A stretch of DNA of 9,885 nucleotides from CANLBN01 sp047638515 (GCA_047638515.1 JBLIME010000092.1:1-9885), one strand, 5' to 3'. Positions 1 to 7,051 are shown, numbered from the stretch's first letter. Notes: a model not told the origin generated them from the letters alone. Translations and numbers: made by a program.

Positions 1-49
1 TCGAGTCTGTATTGAGGTGTTAGTCATGAAAGCTGATAGCAAATTAGAT

Positions 50-373
50 TCAGCGTTTTAAATGCGCTAATTTACCCTCGACTCCATCCCATTCTTCTGC
101 GTCTTCAGGCGCATCGATTTTTTCTGTAATATTTGGCCACACAGCCGCAAGTTCTGCATTAAGCTCTAAGAAGGACTCCTGACCCTCGGGCAATTCATCT
201 TCAGAGAAGATAGCATCGACGGGACACTCGGGCTCACATAAGGCGCAATCAATACACTCATCGGGATCAATGACAAGGAAGTTAGGCCCTTCGTAAAAAC
301 AATCAACGGGGCACACTTCTACGCAGTCAGTGTGTTTGCATTTTATACAGTTCTCGCCAACAACAAATGTCAT
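50..373 (-). CDS. fdxA: Seven-iron ferredoxin (3Fe-4S/4Fe-4S), FdxA
   Basis: This is a small cytoplasmic electron carrier of 107 residues, the usual length of the Azotobacter FdI / FdxA family. Cysteines are visible at 9, 12, 17, 21, 25, 40, 43, 46 and 50. By family knowledge (one-residue offset from A. vinelandii FdI), C9, C17 and C50 bind the 3Fe-4S cluster and C21, C40, C43 and C46 bind the 4Fe-4S cluster, while C12 and C25 are free. The C-terminal half is acidic and lacks cysteines, as is typical. The ATG has a good Shine-Dalgarno AAGGAG about 10 bases upstream. A second ATG lies 8 bases upstream in another frame and stops after three codons, so it is not the start. The gene lies 179 bp downstream of mutS on the same strand, a pairing common in pseudomonads. 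Its redox partner cannot be inferred from the window. Confidence 0.97.
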   Translation of the reverse strand: MTFVVGENCIKCKHTDCVEVCPVDCFYEGPNFLVIDPDECIDCALCEPECPVDAIFSEDELPEGQESFLELNAELAAVWPNITEKIDAPEDAEEWDGVEGKLAHLKR

Positions 374-492
374 TCTGACATAGCTCCTTTGATCTTAAAG
401 TTTTGGATTGTAAATAACTAATGTTTATAAGTTTAAAACCACAAGGAATAAGCGGCTCATAAAATAAATAAACGCTTCGATTTATGGTGCGT

Positions 493-521
493 ATTCTAAC
501 AGTTTTTTAATTAAGGGTTAA
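493..521 (-). promoter_or_regulatory. Candidate sigma70 promoter for fdxA
   Basis: Read on the minus strand, TTAACC (516-521, 4/6 to the -35 consensus) is followed after exactly 17 bp by TAGAAT (493-498, 5/6 to -10). The leader to the fdxA ATG would be about 115 nt. No convincing terminator separates mutS from fdxA: there is a T-run on the minus strand (533-539) but no GC stem before it. fdxA may therefore be transcribed both from this site and by read-through from mutS. An imperfect AT-rich inverted repeat (507-515 with 523-531, one mismatch) overlaps the -35 region. Confidence 0.4.
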
Positions 522-552
522 ACTTAATCAACAAAAAAATGGCAGAAGTAAT

Positions 553-3252
553 TTATTTGGCTAAATCTTTTAGATAATAAATTAATTCTAGCGCTTGTTT
601 AGGCGTTAAATTGTCGGCGTCAATTTCATTTAAAGCTTGTACCGCCGGACTACTTGTTGGTGCGAATAGCTCGGTTTGTTGAGGATGCAGCACCACTGCT
701 ATTGAGGAGTTAGCGATAGCTGTTGCAGCAACAGTGATCTCTGACTCCTCAATAGCAACATTTGTACGATTGTGGCCGCTATGTGGATGCTTGCCATTCT
801 CTAACAGGTGCAGTTGATGACTGGCCTCATCGATGACTGAATGTGGTATCCCCGCTAGTTTGGCTACTTGTAAACCATAGCTCTGGCTCGCTGGGCCTTT
901 TTCAATATGATATAAAAATACAATGTTATCGTTATGCTCCGTTGCCGATAAATGCATATTGTGTACGCCCACACACTGCTCGGGTAAACTGGTAATTTCA
1001 AAGTAATGGGTGGCAAACAAGCACAGTGCTTTTATTTTTATTGCTAGATATTCTGCACAGGCCCAAGCCAGAGAGAGTCCATCAAAAGTACTGGTGCCAC
1101 GGCCAATTTCATCCATTAACACCAAGCTGCGTGCGCTTGCGTTTTGTAAAATATTGGCTGTCTCTGTCATCTCCACCATAAACGTCGAACGGCCACCGGC
1201 AAGATCATCGGATGAACCAATACGCGTAAAAATACGATCGACAATACCAATGCTAGCCGCCGCTGCCGGTACAAAACTACCGGTGTGCGCCAGTAGGGTG
1301 ATCAGTGCTGTTTGGCGCATATATGTCGATTTACCACCCATGTTGGGACCAGTAATAATAAGCATATTGCGGGGTATTTCACTGTAATTAGTTTCGCCAA
1401 GTTCAACATCGTTAGGAACAAAGGGAACAGTATTGCTTAAGTTTTTCTGCAGGACGCGTTCAACTACCGGATGGCGTCCGGCGGTTATGCTGATGCCGCG
1501 AGCGTCACTTAATTGTGGGCAGCACAGATTGAGTGCATCCGCACGTTCAGCTAAGGTGTTAAGGACGTCGAGCTCAGAGATGCCGTGAGCGGATGTTTGC
1601 AGAGAGACTAGATGTAAATTGACTTCCTCAACAAGTGCTTCGTACAAGGCTTTTTCTCGAGTCAATGAACGGCTTTTAGCTGAAAGTGCTTTATCTTCAA
1701 AAGTTTTTAGTTCTGGCGTAATAAAACGCTCGGCATTTTTTAATGTTTGTCGACGAATGTAATCGATGGGGGCTTTTTCTGATTGCGCGCGACTAATTTC
1801 GATAAAGTAGCCGTGGACTCGGTTATAACCCACCTTTAACGTGCTGATGCCCGTGCGTTCTTTTTCGCGTGTCTCTAAATCAATTAAAAATTGACCGGCG
1901 TTAGTGCTCAATGCTCTTAGTTCATCTAGTTCGCTATCGTAACCGCTGGCAATGACCCCACCATCGCGAATTATTACCGGTGGGTTTTCCTTGATGGCTC
2001 GGTTTAACAATGCGACTAGCTCGGGAAACGTACTAATATCGCTTGCAAGCTGACCGAGTCTCTCCGAGCTATTGAATTCGGTCGAAAAATTTGCCAATAA
2101 GCTTTGCAATTGCGGATAGACCGCCAACGACAGACACAGGCGCGACAGATCTCGAGGACGTGCAGAGCGCAAAGCAATGCGTCCCAAAATACGCTCTAGA
2201 TCACCAATCATTTTTAGCGGTGTCTTAACGATCTCAAAGCGATAGTCTTGCAACAAGGTGCTAATAGCATGCTGCCGTTGCTCAAGGACGGCTTTTAGGC
2301 GCAGAGGTCTGTTCAGCCATCGACATAAGAGACGACTGCCCATGGAGGTGGCAGCGGTATTGAACAGCTCAAATAACGTGTTGGACTCGCCTCCCGTTAG
2401 GTTGGTGTCTATCTCTAAATTGCGACGTGTTGCAGCATCCATCGTCACGGCTTCATCGCGATCCTCCGCTTGGATACGATTAATGTGGGGTAGTGCAGTG
2501 CGCTGAGTTTCTGTAGCGTAGAATAAAACACAACCAGCGGCACCTATGGCAGTGACCAACTGCTCGCAACCAAAGGCTTGTAGACTTTTAGTGGCAAATT
2601 GTTCGCACAGTATGCGCTTAGCGGTATCAAACTCGAACTCCCAGGGCGCCCTATACCTCACACTTTTGCAAACCTCTGCAAATTGTTGATTCTCAAGAGC
2701 CTGCGTCAATAGCAGTTCAGCGGGATTAAGGCGTTGTAATTCAGCTATAAGCGCATCTTCGCCGATGACTTCAATAATATAAAAGCGGCCGCTACCTAAA
2801 TCTAAGCTGGCAATACCGTAGCAATCTTTTTGTGCCTCGTAATTAACAGCAACTAGTAGGTTGTCGCGCCGCGCTTGCATTAAAGCTTCGTCCGTCACTG
2901 TGCCCGGTGTTACTACGCGCATCACTTTGCGTTCAACAGGCCCTTTACTGGTAGCGGGGTCACCAACCTGTTCGCAAATAGCAATAGATTTGCCTAGAAG
3001 AACCAACTTTGCCAAATAACCTTCGGCGGCATGATAAGGCACACCGGCCATGGGAATTGGTTCGCCGTCAGATTTGCCGCGAGCCGTTAAAGTAATATCC
3101 AAGAGCTCGGAGACCTCGCGTGCATCATCAAAAAACAACTCATAGAAATCGCCCATGCGATAAAATACTATGTCACTAATATGTTCGGCCTTGATGCGCA
3201 GATACTGCTGCATCATAGGGGTGTGCTCGGCGGTAGCTTTGGGCGTGGTCAT
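553..3252 (-). CDS. mutS: DNA mismatch repair protein MutS
   Basis: MutS is the mismatch-recognition ATPase that binds base mismatches and small loops and recruits MutL. At 899 residues it is about 45 longer than E. coli MutS (853). The mismatch-wedge motif Phe-X-Glu is at F36-Y37-E38, the same numbering as E. coli. The connector, lever and clamp domains follow. The ATPase has Walker A GPNMGGKST at 635-643, Walker B LVLMDEIGRGTST around 710-722 (D714, E715) and the ATHY histidine loop near 747-750. The extra length lies in the linker at about 815-865, which carries QTELF (859-863), a good match to the beta-clamp-binding consensus QxxLF. The C-terminal NLTPKQALELIYYLKDL resembles the tetramerisation helix of E. 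coli MutS. The start gives an N-terminus that aligns with E. coli through HTPMMQQYLR, although no strong ribosome binding site precedes it. The gene is divergent from topB and upstream of fdxA. Confidence 0.99.
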   Translation of the reverse strand: MTTPKATAEHTPMMQQYLRIKAEHISDIVFYRMGDFYELFFDDAREVSELLDITLTARGKSDGEPIPMAGVPYHAAEGYLAKLVLLGKSIAICEQVGDPATSKGPVERKVMRVVTPGTVTDEALMQARRDNLLVAVNYEAQKDCYGIASLDLGSGRFYIIEVIGEDALIAELQRLNPAELLLTQALENQQFAEVCKSVRYRAPWEFEFDTAKRILCEQFATKSLQAFGCEQLVTAIGAAGCVLFYATETQRTALPHINRIQAEDRDEAVTMDAATRRNLEIDTNLTGGESNTLFELFNTAATSMGSRLLCRWLNRPLRLKAVLEQRQHAISTLLQDYRFEIVKTPLKMIGDLERILGRIALRSARPRDLSRLCLSLAVYPQLQSLLANFSTEFNSSERLGQLASDISTFPELVALLNRAIKENPPVIIRDGGVIASGYDSELDELRALSTNAGQFLIDLETREKERTGISTLKVGYNRVHGYFIEISRAQSEKAPIDYIRRQTLKNAERFITPELKTFEDKALSAKSRSLTREKALYEALVEEVNLHLVSLQTSAHGISELDVLNTLAERADALNLCCPQLSDARGISITAGRHPVVERVLQKNLSNTVPFVPNDVELGETNYSEIPRNMLIITGPNMGGKSTYMRQTALITLLAHTGSFVPAAAASIGIVDRIFTRIGSSDDLAGGRSTFMVEMTETANILQNASARSLVLMDEIGRGTSTFDGLSLAWACAEYLAIKIKALCLFATHYFEITSLPEQCVGVHNMHLSATEHNDNIVFLYHIEKGPASQSYGLQVAKLAGIPHSVIDEASHQLHLLENGKHPHSGHNRTNVAIEESEITVAATAIANSSIAVVLHPQQTELFAPTSSPAVQALNEIDADNLTPKQALELIYYLKDLAK

Positions 3253-3324
3253 AAGTATGGTCTGTCAATGAAAGGGTTTGTCAATATAAGTTATAAAGAT
3301 ATTGCAATGTGAGACGTGGAATAA

Positions 3325-3354
3325 TTGACTCTCATTAAATAACTAATGTATTTT
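3325..3354 (+). promoter_or_regulatory. Candidate distal promoter for topB
   Basis: TTGACT (3325-3330, 5/6 to -35) is followed after 18 bp by TATTTT (3349-3354, 4/6 to -10). It would give a leader of roughly 195 nt before the conserved topB ATG, containing a small hairpin (3442-3446 with 3453-3457) and an AGGAGG at 3495-3500. The mutS-topB gap (3253-3555) otherwise holds no gene. On the minus strand I see TTGACA-like hexamers just upstream of mutS but no well-spaced -10, so the mutS promoter is unresolved. Confidence 0.3.
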
Positions 3355-3526
3355 ACGGGTTCAAAGTATGAATAACCAGAGAGTTGGTGGCTGTTGACTC
3401 TATTCAACCAAGTTCATTTTAGTGGGGTAAAATCAAGATGTTGAAGTAGCCGCTTCAGAAGAATTTTAAGTGGAAAAACAGACGCTAAATTAGTAGGAGG
3501 ATTTAGATAATCGGCTTAAGCTATGA

Positions 3527-3546
3527 AACTGTTTATATATACAGTA
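3527..3546 (+). promoter_or_regulatory. LexA (SOS) operator in front of topB
   Basis: The 16-mer CTGTTTATATATACAG (3529-3544) is a CTG-N10-CAG palindrome with an alternating AT core. With flanks it reads AACTGTTTATATATACAGTA, which matches the E. coli-type LexA consensus TACTGTATATATATACAGTA at 18 of 20 positions. It ends 9 bp before the conserved topB ATG (3556). TATATT (3545-3550), a 5/6 match to -10, abuts and overlaps its right edge, so bound LexA would block RNA polymerase. No good -35 lies at the right distance. This site is closer to the consensus than the recA operator in the same window. Its function is inferred from sequence and position. Confidence 0.82.
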
Positions 3547-3555
3547 TATTGCTTT

Positions 3556-5592
3556 ATGCGTTTATATATTGCCGAAAAACCTAGTCTTGGCCGTGCGATC
3601 GCCGATGTGCTACCCAAACCTCACAAAAAAGCAGAGGGTTGTATTTATGTGGGTAACGGCGATTGTGTGAGCTGGTGTGTGGGTCACCTTTTAGAACAGG
3701 CGGAGCCGGATGCCTATGATCCCTCGTTTAAAAAATGGCAATTTGAACATCTGCCTATTATCCCATCAAAATGGTTGTTGAGGCCCAAAGTCGCCACTAA
3801 AAAACAGTTGTCAGTCTTGAAAAAGTTAATCAAAGAAGCCGACGAACTAGTGCATGCAGGCGACCCCGACCGCGAAGGCCAATTACTAGTGGATCAAGTC
3901 TTTGAATATTTTAAAGTGAATGCGCGTAAGCGAGACAAGATTCAGCGCTGTTTGATCAATGATCTAAATGCGCCGGCAGTTAAGCGCGCACTGGCGCAGT
4001 TACGCTCTAATAAAGAGTTTGTGCCCCTATCAGCCTCAGCCTTGGCTCGTTCCCGAGCTGATTGGCTTTATGGTATCAACATGACTCGTGCCTACACGAT
4101 ACAAGGCGGCAAAGTAGGTTTTAAGGGAGTCCTGTCAGTTGGGCGTGTGCAAACTCCACTGTTAGGTTTGGTAGTCAAGCGTGACGCTACCATTGCAAAT
4201 TTTAGTGCCAAGCCTTTCTATCAAGTTTTGGCGCATATTAAAACCAGTGCAGGTGAGAAATTTGTAGCAAAGTGGCGGCCAAGTGAGGCCTGTCAGCCTT
4301 ATCAAGACGAAGACGGACGTGTCATTTTAAAAGCCTTGGCAGAAAAAGTTGTCGATAGTATTACCGGCCAACCAGCGACGGTTATTAAAGCCAGCAAAAA
4401 AGATAAAAAACAGCCGCCGCCGTTACCCTATAATTTGTCAGCGCTACAAATTGATGCCGCAAAGCGTTTTGGTTTAAGTGCAAAGCAAGTGCTAGATGCC
4501 TGTCAGGTGCTATATGAGCGCCATAAGTTGTTAACCTATCCACGTTCAGATAGCCGGTATTTACCTAAACAACATTTTTTTGAAGCTCCTCAGGTACTCG
4601 GTGCGATTAAACACAACAGTGAACTATTATCAGCGATGGTTGGTGATGCCGATCCCCAGTTAAAGAGTCAAGCTTGGAACGACAGCAAAGTTGAGGCCCA
4701 TCATGCGATTATTCCTACGGAAAAACGCGTTAATGTTAAAACATTAGGCCTCTCAGAACGAAATATCTATGAATTAGTGGCTCGTCAATATATTGCACAG
4801 TTTTATGCCGCCCACGAGTATTGTGATCGCGACATTCAGCTAAAAATCGCAGGCGGTGAGTTTGCAGCTAAGTCGCGCGAGGCTACGAAAGCGGGCTGGA
4901 AAACACTCTATATTTATAAAGCTAGCGATTCATCTAAAAATGAGGCTAAATCAAGTCGAGATGACATCGCGCTCAATAAGCGTCTACCGGAGGTGGTGAT
5001 AGGCGAGGCCCTATTTTGTAGTCATGGCGAATTATTGGAAAAACAAACAAGCCCACCTAAAGCCTTTGATGATGCAACCTTGTTGGCGGCAATGACTGGC
5101 ATCGCACGCTACGTCACCGACAGTTCCTTGCGTGCAATACTCAAAGAAACCGACGGTCTCGGTACTGAGGCGACGCGAGCGGGTATCATTGAGTTGTTAT
5201 TTAACCGAGGTTTTTTGCAGCGCGAAGGACGAAAAATTCACGCCAGCGAAGTAGGTAAAGGCTTAGTTAATGGCTTGCCTGATATGGCAACTGAGCCCGA
5301 CATGACCGCTCGTTGGGAAATGGAACTCAACGCAATCAGTCGCCGTGAAACCTGTTATAAAAACTTTATGCAGCCCCTTGAGTCGTCATTGCATCAGTTG
5401 ATTAAACAAAGTCAAATGAATGACTTAGGTGGCTTAAAAAACGTTGAGCCTAACACTAGACTTTTCAAAAAGAAGAAATCTTCGTTTAAAACGAGCGCTT
5501 TTGTTAAGGCGCGTCCTTTTAAAAAGAGCCCCGCCAAAAAACCGGTTAAAATAAAAGGGCCGGTTAAAATAAAAAGTCCTACTAACGTTTGA
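3556..5592 (+). CDS. topB: DNA topoisomerase III (type IA), TopB
   Basis: TopB is a type IA topoisomerase that passes single strands, decatenates replication intermediates and works with RecQ-type helicases. The frame is open from an ATG at 3523, but I chose the ATG at 3556. It begins MRLYIAEKPS like E. coli TopB, and it puts catalytic residues at the same numbers as E. coli: E7 and the TOPRIM acids D103 and D105 in DPDREGQ, then the active-site Y328 in TYPRSDSRYLP with R330. The motif HHAIIPT is at 382-388. This start gives 678 residues against 653 in E. coli. The last ~45 residues form a lysine-rich tail (KKKK, and a repeated PVKIK) likely to bind DNA. I see no cysteine-pair zinc fingers. 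No Shine-Dalgarno precedes 3556. An AGGAGG lies at 3495-3500, 22 nt before the upstream ATG, too far for normal use. A LexA operator sits immediately upstream. topB usually does not lie between mutS and recA, so the placement is notable. Confidence 0.97.
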   Translation: MRLYIAEKPSLGRAIADVLPKPHKKAEGCIYVGNGDCVSWCVGHLLEQAEPDAYDPSFKKWQFEHLPIIPSKWLLRPKVATKKQLSVLKKLIKEADELVHAGDPDREGQLLVDQVFEYFKVNARKRDKIQRCLINDLNAPAVKRALAQLRSNKEFVPLSASALARSRADWLYGINMTRAYTIQGGKVGFKGVLSVGRVQTPLLGLVVKRDATIANFSAKPFYQVLAHIKTSAGEKFVAKWRPSEACQPYQDEDGRVILKALAEKVVDSITGQPATVIKASKKDKKQPPPLPYNLSALQIDAAKRFGLSAKQVLDACQVLYERHKLLTYPRSDSRYLPKQHFFEAPQVLGAIKHNSELLSAMVGDADPQLKSQAWNDSKVEAHHAIIPTEKRVNVKTLGLSERNIYELVARQYIAQFYAAHEYCDRDIQLKIAGGEFAAKSREATKAGWKTLYIYKASDSSKNEAKSSRDDIALNKRLPEVVIGEALFCSHGELLEKQTSPPKAFDDATLLAAMTGIARYVTDSSLRAILKETDGLGTEATRAGIIELLFNRGFLQREGRKIHASEVGKGLVNGLPDMATEPDMTARWEMELNAISRRETCYKNFMQPLESSLHQLIKQSQMNDLGGLKNVEPNTRLFKKKKSSFKTSAFVKARPFKKSPAKKPVKIKGPVKIKSPTNV

Positions 5593-5593
5593 C

Positions 5594-5630
5594 GCTTTTA
5601 TAATCTTCTGTCGTTATAAAAGCAATTTTT
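5594..5630 (+). terminator. Hairpin terminator after topB
   Basis: A perfect 10-bp inverted repeat, GCTTTTATAA (5594-5603) with TTATAAAAGC (5614-5623), has a 10-nt loop and is followed by AATTTTT. It begins one base after the topB stop codon. The stem is AT-rich, so termination may be incomplete, but the geometry is that of a rho-independent terminator. Confidence 0.7.
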
Positions 5631-5725
5631 GTAAAGCACGGCATTGATTAAACCGAGATGTAATGACTAAACAAACGGCTAAGAAGACATCCCTTTAAAT
5701 ACTCAATCTAGCTTCCTTACAATGA

Positions 5726-5755
5726 AACCTTAAAAAACAGTTCTTTTTTAAGGTT
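5726..5755. repeat. 12-bp perfect inverted repeat, 6-nt loop
   Basis: AACCTTAAAAAA (5726-5737) pairs exactly with TTTTTTAAGGTT (5744-5755) around the loop CAGTTC. The six-base T run lies inside the stem, and no U-tract follows the stem on either strand, so it is not a textbook intrinsic terminator. It may be a back-up stop for topB transcripts or an RNA-stabilising hairpin. Confidence 0.75.
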
Positions 5756-5940
5756 ATGCGCTGACGCCTTACTTTAAAGAGTATCGATTAAATCTTAATT
5801 TAAAACTCCGCCGTGGTGACGTCGCCGGAAAACGCTCACGCTGATGATAACTGCCGGCTCGTTGCTGCCCTTGTAACCAGCAGAATTGACAAAAAAACCT
5901 AATTTAACCTAAAAAATACTATATCAAAGACCTATTTTCG

Positions 5941-5952
5941 TGATCTAGATCA
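5941..5952. promoter_or_regulatory. CRP/FNR-family operator-like palindrome
   Basis: TGATCTAGATCA is a perfect 12-bp palindrome. With the preceding G it shares the contiguous 13-base core GTGATCTAGATCA of the symmetrical CRP consensus site; over the 16-mer TGTGA-N6-TCACA frame it matches 13 of 16. It also fits the FNR/Anr pattern TTGAT-N4-ATCAA at 8 of 10. A second left half-site, TGTGATC, lies at 5965-5971 (centres 26 bp apart). I could not find a well-spaced -10 downstream or a gene it would control, so the target is unknown. Confidence 0.35.
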
Positions 5953-6299
5953 GGGTTTGTGTTGTGTGATCGATCTTTCTCGCGAGTATGCTGAGGCAAG
6001 CTTGGCATCGTTTAAATCCCTTGTGACCAGGGCTGATTACTTGCCACAGATAATTTGTGGCTAAACCCGTCGTTGCCACAAAATATAAGGCAAACTGAAA
6101 AAGTGAATGCTTTAGTGATAGGGATCACGATTTGCTCATACGCTAACGATCTTGTCGCTGTGGGTACTCGGCAAAGCTTGGTGTTGAGTACTATAGAAAT
6201 TAGTGATAATAGTTTGATACACAGCAAGTTTATAAAAGTACAGGATTTGAGGCGAATTTAATCAAAGATAGTGAAATTGAGTGGAGCCTGAATTTTTAA

Positions 6300-6324
6300 G
6301 ACATTGACATTGACATTGACATTG
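6300..6324. repeat. Hexanucleotide tandem repeat, four copies
   Basis: Four exact copies of GACATT plus one further G form a microsatellite. Every repeat junction recreates TTGACA, so three exact -35 hexamers occur in a 6-bp ladder (6304, 6310 and 6316). No good -10 lies 16-18 bp downstream of any of them. It is non-coding and about 230 bp before pncC. Copy number would be prone to slippage. Confidence 0.9.
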
Positions 6325-6556
6325 TTTGTTGTGGCATTTGTGCGCGGGCACCAACAATAGTGAGCATCAAAACTACTGAAGAGACGTATCAAATAAAGTG
6401 TAAAGAGTAGGTGGTGAGGGCTACTCAATAGTTTAAAAGAAACCTGTAGATAAACGCGTCGAGCCTCACATTAAAAATGTTTAGGGAAGATATCAGGCAG
6501 TGTGTTTGATACAATTTATTAAGCATTGAACAATAATTTATTACGAGTATTAGTGA

Positions 6557-7051
6557 ATGCATAATGACAGTCTAGTAGCGGCCACATTAGGTCAACTACT
6601 CGCCAGCCGCCAATGGACAATCACCACCGCCGAATCTTGTACCGGTGGGGGTATTGCAAGTGTGATTACGTCTGTTGCCGGTAGTTCTAAATGGTTTGAG
6701 CAGGGTTTCGTTACCTATAGTAATAACGCAAAGCAGCAACAGCTGGGTGTAGTTGAGGCAGTGTTAATTGAACATGGTGCGGTCAGTGAAGCGGTTGTAC
6801 GAGCTATGGCTGAGCAAGCTCGCGACAAGGCCGGTGCTAATGTTGCTATCGCTGTCAGTGGTGTGGCTGGTCCTGGGGGTGGTTCCGCCGATAAGCCAGT
6901 GGGCACAGTTTGGCTAGCTTGGACAATACAGGATGCTGGTACAACGGCAAAGTGCTATCAGTTTAAAGGCGACCGCGATGCGGTAAGAGCTCAGGCTGTT
7001 AGCACGGCTATCGGCGAATTAAATAAAGTGTTAAGCAAAAACACTGTATAA
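6557..7051 (+). CDS. pncC: Nicotinamide-nucleotide amidase PncC (CinA C-terminal domain family)
   Basis: PncC deamidates nicotinamide mononucleotide to nicotinate mononucleotide and ammonia. This returns to NAD synthesis the NMN released by the bacterial NAD-dependent DNA ligase, in the cytoplasm. The product has 164 residues, like stand-alone E. coli PncC (about 165), and lacks the N-terminal CinA MoaB-like domain. Family signatures are TAESCTGGG (24-32), SGVAGPGGGS (101-110), KPVGTVW (113-119) and KGDR (137-140). The start has a weak ACGAG about 9 nt upstream. A second ATG four codons later is possible. Upstream, TTGATA (6506-6511) with AATAAT (6532-6537) is a poor promoter candidate because its spacing is 20 bp. 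The gene ends 8 bp before the recA operator, the usual pncC-recA arrangement in gammaproteobacteria. No LexA box precedes pncC itself. Confidence 0.95.
   Translation: MHNDSLVAATLGQLLASRQWTITTAESCTGGGIASVITSVAGSSKWFEQGFVTYSNNAKQQQLGVVEAVLIEHGAVSEAVVRAMAEQARDKAGANVAIAVSGVAGPGGGSADKPVGTVWLAWTIQDAGTTAKCYQFKGDRDAVRAQAVSTAIGELNKVLSKNTV

Larger units (their letters stand above)
5631..6556. other. Long gene-free, structure-rich intergenic region
   Basis: About 925 bp between the topB terminator and pncC carry no reading frame I can support. The open frames here are under 72 codons, start at TTG without ribosome binding sites, overlap each other on opposite strands and resemble no family I know. What is present: a 12-bp perfect inverted repeat (5726-5755); a perfect TTGACA with a poor TAAAAA -10 (5886-5915); a CRP-type palindrome (5941-5952); a hairpin trio (6043-6081); GTGAT/ATCAC (6115-6128); GTACTC/GAGTAC (6164-6191); a hexamer tandem repeat (6300-6324); TTGTTG/CAACAA enclosing GTGC/GCAC (6326-6357); and GAGTAG/CTACTC (6405-6426). 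It could be a decayed gene, an unrecognised small RNA locus or simply regulatory DNA. Confidence 0.6.

Noticed and set aside
1010..2506. Plus-strand open frames within mutS
   Set aside because: They are antisense shadows of a highly conserved mutS coding sequence.
3523..3555. N-terminal extension of TopB (MKLFIYTVYCF) from the first in-frame ATG
   Set aside because: The family begins at MRLYIAEKPS and catalytic numbering matches E. coli exactly from 3556. The extension is encoded by a LexA operator and lacks a properly spaced ribosome site.
5842..5877. Short plus-strand frame reading MITAGSLLPL
   Set aside because: Only ten codons, no ribosome site and no context supporting translation.
5865..5880. 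Another CTG-N10-CAG candidate LexA box
   Set aside because: It lacks the required CTGT...ACAG bases and the AT-rich core (CTGC...CCAG), and has no gene or good promoter beside it.
6012..6261. Overlapping open frames of 68 and 71 codons on opposite strands
   Set aside because: Both start at TTG, have no ribosome binding site, resemble no family and lie antisense to each other across hairpin-rich DNA.
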